DNA of 64,000 bases from Tissierellia bacterium (GTDB taxonomy: Bacteria > Bacillota > Clostridia > Tissierellales > Peptoniphilaceae). The notes under the pieces are model-generated. The model searched no databases and had not been told where the DNA came from. It was given only the letters and a program-made list of their open reading frames with translations. The DNA is taken from NCBI GenBank assembly GCA_030529425.1, contig JAUMWX010000006.1, positions 1 through 64,000 of the forward strand, given 5' to 3'. The translations under genes and the position numbers were made by a program. This document shows, piece after piece, positions 8,762 to 17,213 of this stretch (within the stretch, counting starts at the first letter, position 1; every line of letters begins with the position of its first letter).

Positions 8762-8789
8762 AGTATAGCATCTTGAATTTATTTGTAAA
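8762..8789 (-). promoter_or_regulatory. Promoter of the subtilase gene
   Basis: On the minus strand, TTTACA (8789-8784) and an extended TGC-TATACT (-10 at 8767-8762) are separated by 16 bases, about 24 bases before the ATG. Confidence 0.6.
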
Positions 8790-9285
8790 ATTTTTTTTAA
8801 ATTTTAGTTATTTTTAAATCGATGATTAAATCTAAAAATTCATATTATTAAACATAATATAAAATTTATGATTGAAAAAATGTTAAAAAAATTAAAATTA
8901 TGAATAAATGTGGTATAAAAATCTAAGGAGAAATTTATTTAAAAAAAGTAATAATTGAAAAAAGAACTGGATTAATATAGATTGGACAAAGAAAAAATGA
9001 AAAAGATTTCTCAAATATTTGAATTAAGTAAAATAGAATTGGATTTTAGCATCGGATATTTTAGTTAATAGATGAAAACCGACGGACTTTCAATTATGAC
9101 ATGTGAAAATTAAATTTTAAATCCTGAATTTCTGAAATTAAAGCAATTTGATGCCGAGGATTAGAATAAACTCTTTTATTATATTGTGAAATTAATTATA
9201 ATATATGGAAAACAGTTAAGTATTTTGGACTTTTAAAATCAAAAAATACATGCTTTGTGATGAAAGAGTTTTCTTTCTAAAAAGC
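8790..9285. other. AT-rich intergenic region, no gene seen
   Basis: About 500 bases between the divergent subtilase and DUF4230 genes. It is very AT-rich with stops in all frames. It must hold the DUF4230 promoter, but I could not place one confidently. Confidence 0.6.
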
Positions 9286-9301
9286 ATAAAAGGAGAAGAA
9301 T

Positions 9302-9907
9302 ATGGCTAAGAAAAAAGTTAAAAAAGGCAATGGAATGAAATTTGTGGCAGTGGTGGTTTTCGTGGCAGTTATAGTTGTGGTTAGTTTTTTTGTTAAAGGA
9401 ACATTTCTCAATAAAACTTATTCGAAAAGTCTTGAATTTAAGGATATAGGAGAATTGGCGACTCAAACGGCATACTGTGAGCAGGTGAGCGTGCTTGAGA
9501 AAGCGAGAGAAATACTGGGATTGGAGGTTCCGTTTACCAAAAGTAAATTGATTTACAGCTACAATGTTGAGATAAAAGCGGGGTATGATTTTACTCAAAT
9601 TGAGGCAAAGGTTGACAATGAAAAAAAACTGATTGAAGTTAAACTTCCTGAAGTGAAAATTTTAAGTAAAGAATTAAAAACGGATTCTTTTAAAGTATAT
9701 TTTGAAAACGAGAGCTTGTTCAGAAGGATTTCATTGAAAGAAAGTAATATGGCACTTGATAAATTGATCGAGGATGCGGTTAGAGAGTCAAAGGAAAACG
9801 GATTGTTTGCAAATGCCCGTGCCAATGCTGAAGTAATCATTAAGGGATTTATAGCGGGAATGGGAGATTTCAGAGAATACAAAATTGAATTTATGGATAA
9901 AAAGTAG
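9302..9907 (+). CDS. DUF4230 family membrane-anchored protein
   Basis: The product has 201 residues. A Lys-rich N terminus and one TM helix (about residues 13-33) precede an extracytoplasmic domain. The segments YNVEIKAGYDFTQIEAKVD and IEVKLPEVKILSKELKTDSF match the conserved core of DUF4230, a widespread family of unknown function. ATG at 9302 follows AAGGAGAAG. A 27-residue hydrophobic ORF starts 6 bases after the stop. Nothing nearby gives its role; the zinc operon downstream has its own promoter. Confidence 0.8.
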   Translation: MAKKKVKKGNGMKFVAVVVFVAVIVVVSFFVKGTFLNKTYSKSLEFKDIGELATQTAYCEQVSVLEKAREILGLEVPFTKSKLIYSYNVEIKAGYDFTQIEAKVDNEKKLIEVKLPEVKILSKELKTDSFKVYFENESLFRRISLKESNMALDKLIEDAVRESKENGLFANARANAEVIIKGFIAGMGDFREYKIEFMDKK

Positions 9908-9913
9908 GTAAAT

Positions 9914-9997
9914 ATGAAAAATAAAATTATTTCTATTATAAAGGGAATTGCTATATTTATAGCTCTATTCTATCTAATATTGCTAATTACAAGATAG
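9914..9997 (+). CDS. Possible 27-residue single-TM peptide
   Basis: ATG at 9914 encodes MKNKIISIIKGIAIFIALFY followed by LILLITR. It is two Lys-flanked hydrophobic stretches that would form one membrane helix. The spacing of 6 bases from the DUF4230 stop suggests coupling, but the RBS (TAGGT) is weak. It could equally be chance in AT-rich DNA. Confidence 0.3.
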   Translation: MKNKIISIIKGIAIFIALFYLILLITR

Positions 9998-10039
9998 ATA
10001 CTCCGGACATGATAAACTGTTAATTATATTTAATAATTT

Positions 10040-10112
10040 GTTAGCCAAATTAACTATTAGTTGATATTATTTTGCGGTCATTATATAATGTAATTTGTTA
10101 GTCTGAGCTAAC
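10040..10112 (+). promoter_or_regulatory. Zinc-operon promoter flanked by two candidate metal-repressor operators
   Basis: TTGATA (10061-10066), a 17-base spacer and TATAAT (10084-10089) form a good promoter. Two related dyads flank it: GTTAGCCAAATTAAC at 10040-10054, just upstream of -35, and GTTAGTCTGAGCTAAC at 10097-10112, covering the expected start of transcription. Both share the sequence TAATTTGTTAG at or before their left arm. The placement is typical of a repressor such as Zur or AdcR. The dyads are visible; the identity of the regulator is inference. Confidence 0.6.
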
Positions 10113-10160
10113 GATAATATGTTTACATATTAAATATAATAAATCATATTGGAGGAATAC

Positions 10161-10793
10161 ATGAAAAAACTAAAAACTTTATTTTTAGGATTTATATTGG
10201 TTTTATCACTTGTTTTAACAGCTTGTGGAGGAAATAAAGAGGGCAAAAAGGAAGAACCTAAGAAAGAAGAAATGAAAGATGCTAAAGTTTCACTTGATAT
10301 GTGGAAGGGAAACTGGAACAATATTGCTTCATTCTTAGAAGAAAAATCAGTTAAAGATGCGTTTTTAGGATTGGAAGACGGTCAAGCTAAAATGGAAAAA
10401 TTCCAAAAATCAAATGCTTTTGAGTTTAACGGAATGGAATTTGAAGGAAACAAAATTAAGTTCTATGACAAGACTAAAGCTAAAGGCGGAAAGGTAATTT
10501 CTGAAGCTGAGTATGAATATGTTAAAGCTCATCCTGCAAAACACGGTAAACATGAATTTAACTGGTATGAATTTAAAGCTAAGAATGCCGATGCTAAATA
10601 CCCTGTTATATTGTTATTGGAAGCTCACGGAGAAGAAGTAATGTTACATTATCACTTCAAAGTTGGTAAAAATGCTGAAGAGTTATTAAAAGACAAAGAA
10701 ATTTTAACAGGAACTTTCGTTGGGGAATCTGTAAAAGTTGAACAAATTGAAAATGTTGTAAAAACAAGATTTAACAAAAAAGAAAAACACTAA
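10161..10793 (+). CDS. ZinT-like zinc-binding lipoprotein
   Basis: The start is the ATG at 10161 after TTGGAGGAATAC. An in-frame ATG 12 bases upstream overlaps the RBS and is rejected. The lipoprotein signal ends at Cys22 (VLTACGG), followed by a Lys/Glu linker. The domain of about 170 residues has MWKGNWNNIASFLEEKSV, Tyr-rich strands and LHYHFKVG, all features of ZinT/YodA proteins, which capture zinc outside the membrane and pass it to ZnuABC/AdcABC. In streptococcal AdcA this domain is fused to the binding protein; here it is separate and immediately precedes znuA in the same operon (30-base gap). Confidence 0.85.
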   Translation: MKKLKTLFLGFILVLSLVLTACGGNKEGKKEEPKKEEMKDAKVSLDMWKGNWNNIASFLEEKSVKDAFLGLEDGQAKMEKFQKSNAFEFNGMEFEGNKIKFYDKTKAKGGKVISEAEYEYVKAHPAKHGKHEFNWYEFKAKNADAKYPVILLLEAHGEEVMLHYHFKVGKNAEELLKDKEILTGTFVGESVKVEQIENVVKTRFNKKEKH

Positions 10794-10823
10794 AAAGCTA
10801 TAGATTGATAAAAGGAGTATTTT

Positions 10824-12143
10824 ATGGGCAAGAATAAAAGACATATTATGCCTCTTTTATTTATCATATTATCAATTTTAATATTAGTTGCATGCAAAAG
10901 AGGTGATTCTGTCGGCAGTAAAAAACCGGTGGTATACACCTCTTTTTATCCAATAAAAGAGTTGGTTAGCGAAATAGCGGGAGATACACTGGAAGTGAGG
11001 TCATTCATGCCCGAAAATAAAGAGCCGCATTTATGGGAACCGACTCCAAGGGACATGAGGAAATTATTAAAATCGGATATGTTGATAACTAATGGCGCTA
11101 ATATGGAAAGTTGGATGCCTCAGGTACAGGAAAATGCACCCGATTTGGAAGTGGTCGTGCTGTCGGATAATGTTGAATTAATAACATATAAAGGAGCTGC
11201 TGCATTGGGAGATTTTCAGTACATGGTTCAACATCAGGCTGAAAAAGGAGAAAAATTTGAGATAGAATTCGGACACACTCATGAAGATATTATGAGAATT
11301 GTTTTTATAGAAAACAATGACAATAAAAGTGAAGAAGAATTGATCAAATTAGGAAAAAATTACATGAACAAAAAAGGGAATGTAATTTTGCAGGGAGAAA
11401 CAATTGATGTTGAGGAGGGGCAGGTTTACTCTATTGAAATGGGTCATGAGTCCGGAAATGTTTTTTATAAATTACCAAAGTCGGGTTCTTGGATTTTTAT
11501 CTCCGACAGAATGTCCGAAGATTTATTGTCATATGACTTAAAAAATTCAATGGGTGAAAAAACGGAAATCAAGGTTCTGAGGGAAGGTTCTACGACGGGT
11601 TTGGACAAAATAACATATGATCCTCATTCGTGGATGTCGATAATAAATGCCAAGAAGTATTTAAATAAAATATATGAGGTTTTGGCTGAAAAATATCCTG
11701 AAAATAAGGCGATTTACAGAAAAAATAAAGTTGATATTGTAAGTAAGTTAACGGATTTGGAATATGAGTATAAAGAAAAATTCAACAAATTGAAGATTAA
11801 GACTTTTGTGGTAACTCATAATGCATATGCTTATTTATGTAGAGATTTCGGACTTGATCAGTATCCTTTACAAGGATTGGTAAGCACGGAGACTCCAAGC
11901 CTTAAAACATTGAAAAAAGCTATTGATTATTGTATTCATTATGGAATAAAGACTATTTTTTATGAATACGGCGGACAAAAAAAAGGTGCCGATACGGTTG
12001 CAAGCGAACTTGGCGGAAACAGTGTTCCTTTAGCATCGATGGAATATAACAATGTTTTTAAGGATTCAGATTCCAACGGTTATTATGAAGTAATGAAAAT
12101 GAATTTGGAAAATCTATATAAGGCAATGGAGGAATTGAAGTGA
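10824..12143 (+). CDS. znuA: Zinc/manganese ABC transporter substrate-binding lipoprotein (ZnuA/AdcA-like) with an inserted domain
   Basis: The product has 439 residues, with a lipobox at Cys24 (LILVAC). The ZnuA core shows YTSFYPIKELVSEIAG, His69 in EPHLWEPTPRDM, DPHSW (His268), THNAYAYLCRDFG and the C-terminal EYGGQKKGADTVASELG. Between the first metal ligand and DPHSW, where most family members have a short His-rich loop, there is an insertion of about 130 residues (about 124-255). It carries FGHTHEDIMRI and EMGHESGNVFY. The insert is predicted to be mainly beta and contains conserved-looking His and Glu residues. RBS AAGGAG precedes ATG 10824. The stop overlaps the GTG start of znuC. Confidence 0.88.
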   Translation: MGKNKRHIMPLLFIILSILILVACKRGDSVGSKKPVVYTSFYPIKELVSEIAGDTLEVRSFMPENKEPHLWEPTPRDMRKLLKSDMLITNGANMESWMPQVQENAPDLEVVVLSDNVELITYKGAAALGDFQYMVQHQAEKGEKFEIEFGHTHEDIMRIVFIENNDNKSEEELIKLGKNYMNKKGNVILQGETIDVEEGQVYSIEMGHESGNVFYKLPKSGSWIFISDRMSEDLLSYDLKNSMGEKTEIKVLREGSTTGLDKITYDPHSWMSIINAKKYLNKIYEVLAEKYPENKAIYRKNKVDIVSKLTDLEYEYKEKFNKLKIKTFVVTHNAYAYLCRDFGLDQYPLQGLVSTETPSLKTLKKAIDYCIHYGIKTIFYEYGGQKKGADTVASELGGNSVPLASMEYNNVFKDSDSNGYYEVMKMNLENLYKAMEELK

Positions 12144-12811
12144 AACATATTGAAGTAAAAGATTTATATTTCGGATATACATCTGAATATGTATTAAAGG
12201 GAATCAATCTTGATATAGGAGCGGGCGAAATAGTTGCGCTTATTGGTGATAACGGCTCGGGAAAATCAACATTGATAAAACTGATTTTGGGCGAATTGAA
12301 TCCTAATAAAGGAAGTGTGAAAGTTTTGGATCAGGATATTTCCAAGATCAAATCTTTCAAAAAAATCGGATATGTGCCTCAGGTACAAAATTTCGAGAAG
12401 GTTGCATTTCCTATAACCTGTTTGGAAATAGTGAGCTTAAATCAGTATGAAGATTTTGGATTTTTGAAAATTCCTACAAAGAAACATAAAGAAAAGGCGA
12501 TAAAAGTTCTTGAGGAAATGGGGTTGAGAAATTATATAAATACTCCTTTTAACGAATTGTCGGGAGGACTTCAGCAAAGAGTCATAATCTCAAGAGCTAT
12601 GATAAATAATCCTGAAATTTTGATATTGGACGAGCCTACTGCGGGAATAGATAAATCCAGCAAGGGAGAATTCCTGAAACTTATCAAAGATATAAACGAA
12701 AAGAGCAATATTACCATACTTATAGTTACTCATGAGATGGAATTTGTTGAAGGTATGTTGTCTCCGAACAGAAAGTATATCGTAGAAGACGGAGGGATAA
12801 AAAATGCTTGA
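12140..12811 (+). CDS. znuC: Zinc ABC transporter ATPase (ZnuC-like)
   Basis: The product has 223 residues. Walker A is GDNGSGKST (about 37-45), the signature is LSGGLQQR, Walker B is ILILDEPTAG, and the switch His lies in VTHEME. GTG at 12140 overlaps the znuA stop by 4 bases and its own end overlaps znuB by 8, so the three are translationally coupled. It powers metal uptake with the permease encoded next. Confidence 0.92.
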   Translation: MKHIEVKDLYFGYTSEYVLKGINLDIGAGEIVALIGDNGSGKSTLIKLILGELNPNKGSVKVLDQDISKIKSFKKIGYVPQVQNFEKVAFPITCLEIVSLNQYEDFGFLKIPTKKHKEKAIKVLEEMGLRNYINTPFNELSGGLQQRVIISRAMINNPEILILDEPTAGIDKSSKGEFLKLIKDINEKSNITILIVTHEMEFVEGMLSPNRKYIVEDGGIKNA

Positions 12812-13622
12812 GATATTTGAATTTGAATTTATGAGAAGGGCACTATTAGCCGGTTTGATGCTTTCTATAATGATCCCTTTGATAGGTGTTGTGATGGTTA
12901 ACAGAAGAACTTCAATGATAGGAGATGCTTTGTCTCACACATCTTTGATGGGTGTCGCATTGGGGTTGATACTTAGTTTCAGTCCCGTTATCGGAGCTGT
13001 AACCATATCCATAATTTCCGCATTTTCAATTGAATTGATCAGAAAGAAATTTCCTCAATATGGAGACATGGCAACGGCTGTTATTATGAGTTTAGGATTG
13101 GGTTTGGCGTCGATTTTATCCGACTTCGCACCCGGAGGGAATACTTTTGAATCCTATTTATTCGGAAGTATTTCAGCCGTTAAGAGCGAAGATTTAGTCT
13201 ATATAGGGATAATATTTATATGCATATTGGTAATTTCTATAAAATATTACGGAGCATTGTTGGATATATCAATGAATTCCAATTTGGCAAGACTTGCGGG
13301 AGTAAATGTTAAATATGTAAATTTCTTATTTACGTTATTTTCATCCATAACAATAGCCTTAGCTGCAAAAGTTATCGGAGCATTGATGGTGGCTTCTCTG
13401 ATAGTTCTTCCGGTTGCAACAGCACTTTTCATTTCAAGAAGTTACAAGCAGACGGTTATTTTGTCCGTCGGCTTGGGTGTTTTATACATGATTACGGGAC
13501 TTAGCCTATCCTACTATAACGATATAAGACCTGGAGGAGCAATAGTTGTAATTGCTATAATAGGATTAGTTTCAGTCGGAATATATTCAAAATTGAGGAA
13601 TAAAAAAGCTAAGATAGTTTAA
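12804..13622 (+). CDS. znuB: Zinc ABC transporter permease (ZnuB-like)
   Basis: The product has 272 residues and about eight TM helices of the ABC-3 metal permease family. SMIGDALSHTSLMGVALG near the N terminus and the C-terminal VVIAIIGLVSVGIYS are typical. ATG at 12804 lies inside the end of znuC. This is the last gene of the zinc operon, closed by the terminator at 13641. Confidence 0.92.
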   Translation: MLEIFEFEFMRRALLAGLMLSIMIPLIGVVMVNRRTSMIGDALSHTSLMGVALGLILSFSPVIGAVTISIISAFSIELIRKKFPQYGDMATAVIMSLGLGLASILSDFAPGGNTFESYLFGSISAVKSEDLVYIGIIFICILVISIKYYGALLDISMNSNLARLAGVNVKYVNFLFTLFSSITIALAAKVIGALMVASLIVLPVATALFISRSYKQTVILSVGLGVLYMITGLSLSYYNDIRPGGAIVVIAIIGLVSVGIYSKLRNKKAKIV

Positions 13623-13640
13623 TAGTTAATTTATTTTGGA

Positions 13641-13673
13641 GCATAATCAGAATTTTGATTGTGTTCTTTTTTT
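13641..13673 (+). terminator. Terminator of the zinc operon
   Basis: CATAATCA pairs with TGATTGTG (one G-U pair) around a short loop, then TTCTTTTTTT. Confidence 0.75.
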
Positions 13674-13798
13674 GTTGTATATTAGTTATTGAGATACTTA
13701 ATCATTTGAAATTGAAGATTGAGCCTCACATAGAAACTTAATTGGAAGGGACTATTTTTGAATATATGAAACAAAATACAGCTTTTTAGGAGACGGGA

Positions 13799-14326
13799 AT
13801 GGAACTATGGGATTTATATGACAAAGACAAAATTAAGACGGGAAGAACGATGCTTAGAGGAGATAAGATTCCCGACGGGTACTATCATTTAGTCGTTCAT
13901 GCATGTATTTTTAATTCAAGCGGAGAATTATTGATACAACAGAGACAGAGTTTCAAAGAGGGGTGGTCAAATATGTGGGATATCACTGTCGGAGGCAGCT
14001 CCGTTAAAGGGGAAAACAGCAGTGAAGCCGTGCAGAGGGAACTTTTTGAAGAATTGGGATTAAATATTTGTCTAAATAATATAAGACCCGCAATAAGTAT
14101 AAATTTTGATGGAGGATTTGACGATGTTTATCTGTTGGAGCGGGATGTTGAATTGGAAAGTTTAGAGTTGCAATATGATGAGGTTCAGGCGGTTAAATGG
14201 GCAAATTTAGGAGAAATATTGGAAATGATTGATTCGAGAGAATTCATACCTTATCATAAAAGTTTCATAAGTTTGATATTTGATATGCGAGGCAAATACG
14301 GAGCAATAAATAGGGAGAATACATGA
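13799..14326 (+). CDS. Nudix hydrolase (IDI/YfcD-like)
   Basis: The product has 175 residues. The full Nudix box GX5EX7REXXEEXGX is present (GSSVKGE...QRELFEELGL, about residues 68-90). The N-terminal MELWDLYDKDKIKTGRT and the YHLVVHACIFNSSGELLIQQR strand are typical of the isopentenyl-diphosphate-isomerase-like Nudix subgroup, which removes pyrophosphate from an unknown nucleoside-diphosphate-linked substrate. RBS AGGAGA precedes ATG 13799. Its stop overlaps the start of a 37-residue ORF (ATGA). Confidence 0.88.
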   Translation: MELWDLYDKDKIKTGRTMLRGDKIPDGYYHLVVHACIFNSSGELLIQQRQSFKEGWSNMWDITVGGSSVKGENSSEAVQRELFEELGLNICLNNIRPAISINFDGGFDDVYLLERDVELESLELQYDEVQAVKWANLGEILEMIDSREFIPYHKSFISLIFDMRGKYGAINRENT

Positions 14327-14436
14327 GAAGGATAAAAGACAAGTATCAAGAAAGGCTTAAAATATACTATAGCGGAACTAAACTTTGGGATACTTATGTC
14401 GGAACTCATTTCATTGTAATCGGAGAAAAATTGTAA
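14323..14436 (+). CDS. Small coupled ORF, 37 residues, unknown
   Basis: ATG at 14323 overlaps the Nudix stop in an ATGA arrangement and has its own RBS (GGGAGA, 5 bases away). The product starts MRRIKDKYQERLKIYYSGTK and ends in a mixed aromatic/hydrophobic tail (WDTYVGTHFIVIGEKL). I recognise no family. It may be the intact start of a gene truncated by a deletion, or a genuine small protein. Confidence 0.45.
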   Translation: MRRIKDKYQERLKIYYSGTKLWDTYVGTHFIVIGEKL

Positions 14437-14485
14437 TATTTATTCCGCTATAATTGATGTGCAAAATGTATTGAAAAGAGGGAAA

Positions 14486-15058
14486 ATGAAATCGGTAGGT
14501 ACAAAAAGATTAGAAACAAACAGACTTATTCTGAGAAGATTTGAAGTTAAAGATGCAAAAGCCATGTTTGAGACTTGGGCAAATGATGAAGAAGTTACGA
14601 AATATTTGACATGGCCGGTTCATGGAAACATTGATGTTACGGAGGCTTTACTTAGAGAATGGGTTTCAAACTATAAAAATGAAAAGTATTTTCATTGGGT
14701 TATAGAGGTTAAAGAAACAAATAGAATAATCGGCTCAATCGGAGTTGTCGGAATGAGAGAGGACATAGATTTGGCTCATATCGGATACTGCATTGCGAAG
14801 GATTATTGGAATAAAGGCTATACATCCGAGGCGTATAAGGAAGTTATAAGATTCTTGTTTGAAGAAGTTGACATAAATAGGATAGAATCAAGATTTGATA
14901 CAAGAAATGTGTATTCAGGAAAGGTTATGGAAAAATGTGGATTGAAATACGAAGGCACGCTTCGACAAGCCGACAGGAATAATTTCGGAATATGCGATTC
15001 TTGCTATTATGGAATTCTAAGAGAAGAATATTTTAAAAATATACGAAAGATAAAGTAA
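14486..15058 (+). CDS. GNAT acetyltransferase (RimJ/RimL type)
   Basis: From ATG 14486 (GAGGG upstream; an earlier GTG at 14459 has no RBS) the product has 190 residues. It opens with TKRLETNRLILRRFEVKDAK and contains the acetyl-CoA-binding strand-loop HIGYCIAKDYWNKGYTSEA and the closing VMEKCGLKYEGTLRQ, diagnostic of the RimJ/RimL/SpeG-like branch. Likely targets are a protein N terminus or a small amine. It lies in a run of short genes with no clear operon logic. Confidence 0.87.
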   Translation: MKSVGTKRLETNRLILRRFEVKDAKAMFETWANDEEVTKYLTWPVHGNIDVTEALLREWVSNYKNEKYFHWVIEVKETNRIIGSIGVVGMREDIDLAHIGYCIAKDYWNKGYTSEAYKEVIRFLFEEVDINRIESRFDTRNVYSGKVMEKCGLKYEGTLRQADRNNFGICDSCYYGILREEYFKNIRKIK

Positions 15059-15107
15059 AAGATTTAAGCTCGACGGTAGCGTTATGATTAGAAGTGGGGG
15101 AGAAAGT

Positions 15108-15785
15108 ATGAAGGAAATTCAAGATTTTTTATTTGAAAACCAAGATATGAAGTATAAGGAATTTAATTCAAAATTAATACCTAATCTAAATCCTGAAAAA
15201 ATGATAGGTGTCAGAATTCCGGTTTTGAGGAAATTTTCCAAAACCGTGTACAGAGACTTGAATTACAGGGAGTTTTTGAATGATTTACCGCATAAATTTT
15301 TTGAAGAAGACAATTTACATGCATTTGTTTTGTCGCAGTTTAAAGAATTCGATGAACTTATTTTAGAGGTAGAAAGATTTTTACCTTATATTGATAATTG
15401 GGCGACTTGTGACAGTTTTTCTCCACCTATTTTCAAAAAGAACACGGTTAAATTAATTCCTTTTATCGAAAAGTGGATTAATTCGGAGCATACTTATACT
15501 TGCAGGTATGCCATAGGAATGTTGATGGAAAATTTCCTAGGGGAAAATTTTGATATCAAACATCTGGAGATTGTATCAAATATTAAAAGAGATGATTACT
15601 ATGTAAACATGATGATTGCATGGTATTTTTGTGAGGCTTTGCTTAAGAGATATGGCGAAGCCGTTAAGTATATTAAGGACAGACGACTTGGAAAGTGGTG
15701 TCACAATAAGGCAATCCAAAAATATTTGGAAAGCAACAGGGCGGGAAAGGCGGAAAAAGAGTATCTGAGGAGTTTGAAGTATTAA
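15108..15785 (+). CDS. DNA alkylation repair protein (AlkD-like HEAT repeat)
   Basis: Start ATG 15108 follows GGGGGAGAAAGT; an upstream ATG at 15084 has no RBS. The product has 225 residues, all helical. GVRIPVLRKFSKTV, FEEDNLHAFVLSQFKEF, IDNWATCDSFSP, YAIGMLMENFL and DDYYVNMMIAWYFCEAL match the AlkD family, HEAT-repeat DNA glycosylases for bulky or cationic alkyl bases. The catalytic-site Trp and Asp of the IDNWATCD block are present. Confidence 0.87.
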   Translation: MKEIQDFLFENQDMKYKEFNSKLIPNLNPEKMIGVRIPVLRKFSKTVYRDLNYREFLNDLPHKFFEEDNLHAFVLSQFKEFDELILEVERFLPYIDNWATCDSFSPPIFKKNTVKLIPFIEKWINSEHTYTCRYAIGMLMENFLGENFDIKHLEIVSNIKRDDYYVNMMIAWYFCEALLKRYGEAVKYIKDRRLGKWCHNKAIQKYLESNRAGKAEKEYLRSLKY

Positions 15786-16060
15786 AATGTTCAGAGAGTT
15801 AAATGAAAATGATTTTACAGAAGATAGGGATTTAAGAAATCCGATTTTTTAGTTCACATGTTTAAGGATATATAGAATCTGAAGTTATTATTATGCTGTT
15901 TTTACTATAATTATTAATGATGAATGTTATAGTTTTAAGGATATGTTTTATCGTTAGTCATGACAAACATTGAAATATACGCATTTACAGTTAGAAGACA
16001 CTAACTATTTTTTTAACAAAGTTATTTAAAAATAAAAAAATAGTGGTATAATATAAACAA
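15786..16060. other. Intergenic region with only a 21-codon ORF
   Basis: About 275 bases, mostly without coding features. A short frame at 15787-15852 (beginning MFRELNENDFTEDRDLRNPI) could be a relic but is too short to name. A TATAAT at 16047-16052 lies 32 bases before the ferredoxin ATG and probably belongs to its promoter; no good -35 accompanies it. Confidence 0.45.
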
Positions 16061-16083
16061 ATGAAGATTATAGGAGGTAGAAA

Positions 16084-16251
16084 ATGGCATACGTAATTAG
16101 TGATAGTTGTATAGCATGTGGAACATGTATAGGAGAATGTCCTGTTGGAGCGATTTCTGAAGGCGATATCTACACAATAGATGCTAATGCATGTATAGAT
16201 TGTGGAAGTTGTGCAGGTGTTTGTCCTACAAGCGCTATAGATCCGGAATAA
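16084..16251 (+). CDS. 2[4Fe-4S] ferredoxin
   Basis: A 55-residue protein. It has two CxxCxxCxxxCP cluster motifs: CIACGTCIGECP (about residues 9-20) and CIDCGSCAGVCP (about 38-49), so it is a clostridial-type low-potential electron carrier for anaerobic metabolism. RBS AGGAGGT precedes ATG 16084. It is monocistronic, with a strong terminator directly after it. Confidence 0.97.
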   Translation: MAYVISDSCIACGTCIGECPVGAISEGDIYTIDANACIDCGSCAGVCPTSAIDPE

Positions 16252-16271
16252 GATGTACATATATTGAAGGT

Positions 16272-16312
16272 AAGAGATAAAATGAACTCGTTTCATTTTA
16301 TCTCTTTTTAGT
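16272..16312 (+). terminator. Ferredoxin terminator
   Basis: A 15-bp perfect stem (AAGAGATAAAATGAA with its complement) closes an 8-base loop and is followed by a T-run. Confidence 0.9.
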
Positions 16313-16365
16313 TTAAGAAAATGCTTAAATATGTGGTATAATCTTATAAATTAGAGAGGAAAGAT

Positions 16366-17172
16366 ATGATTTATTTAGTGGCTACACCTATTGGAAATTT
16401 AAAAGATATAACTATAAGAGCATTGGAAATACTGAAAAAGGCTGATGTTATAGCATGTGAAGATACGAGGACGACAAAGGTTTTATTAGACAACTATGAA
16501 ATCAACAAGAAATTGATTTCATATCATAAATTTAATGAATATAACAGGGCGGATGAGATTATTGAAATGGCTTTGAGCGGTCTCGATATCGCAATAGTTT
16601 CTGATGCGGGAATGCCGGGGATATCGGATCCCGGAAATATCATGGTAAAGAAAGCTATAGAAAACGGGATTGAGTATACCGTCATACCGGGGGCTTCAGC
16701 TTTTACAACAGCTTTGGTACTGAGCGGATTTAATAATGAAAGCTTTGTTTTTAGAGGTTTTTTACCTAATAAGGGAAGCGAGAGAAATAAAATACTTAAG
16801 GAAATATCGGGCGAAACAAAGACCCAAATCTTATATGAATCTCCACATAAAATTGATAAAACCATGGAGGATTTTCTCGAGTTCATCCCTGACAGAAAAG
16901 TTGCCATTGTCAGAGAAATATCCAAGATGTTCGAGACGGTCAATACCTTTAGAGTCGATGAATACAAGGATCAGGACATTGTAAAAAAGGGCGAGATGGT
17001 AATAGTGATAGATTCACAGGAGCTATGTAATGAAATAACAGATGAATTTATTTTTAATAAATTGATTGAAGAAATTAACAAGGGCGAAAGCAAAAAAAGT
17101 GCCGTAAAAAATGTATGTAAAGAATTTGATTTACCTAAGAACAGAGTTTACGAGATTAGCTTGAATATATGA
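16366..17172 (+). CDS. rsmI: 16S rRNA (cytidine1402-2'-O)-methyltransferase RsmI
   Basis: The product has 268 residues of the tetrapyrrole-methylase fold. MIYLVATPIGNLKDITIRAL, ACEDTRTTKVLL, SDAGMPGISDPG and VIPGASAFTTALVLSG are the family's SAM-binding and active-site blocks. It modifies C1402 in the 30S decoding centre. GAGAGGAAAG precedes ATG 16366, and a TATAAT lies at 16337-16342. Confidence 0.95.
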   Translation: MIYLVATPIGNLKDITIRALEILKKADVIACEDTRTTKVLLDNYEINKKLISYHKFNEYNRADEIIEMALSGLDIAIVSDAGMPGISDPGNIMVKKAIENGIEYTVIPGASAFTTALVLSGFNNESFVFRGFLPNKGSERNKILKEISGETKTQILYESPHKIDKTMEDFLEFIPDRKVAIVREISKMFETVNTFRVDEYKDQDIVKKGEMVIVIDSQELCNEITDEFIFNKLIEEINKGESKKSAVKNVCKEFDLPKNRVYEISLNI

Positions 17173-17213
17173 TTTACGGAGATAAAATATAGTATAATAT
17201 TTGTAAGACTAAT

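Noticed and set aside
16524-16967. 147-residue minus-strand ORF
   Set aside because: Antisense to rsmI, whose motifs are complete.
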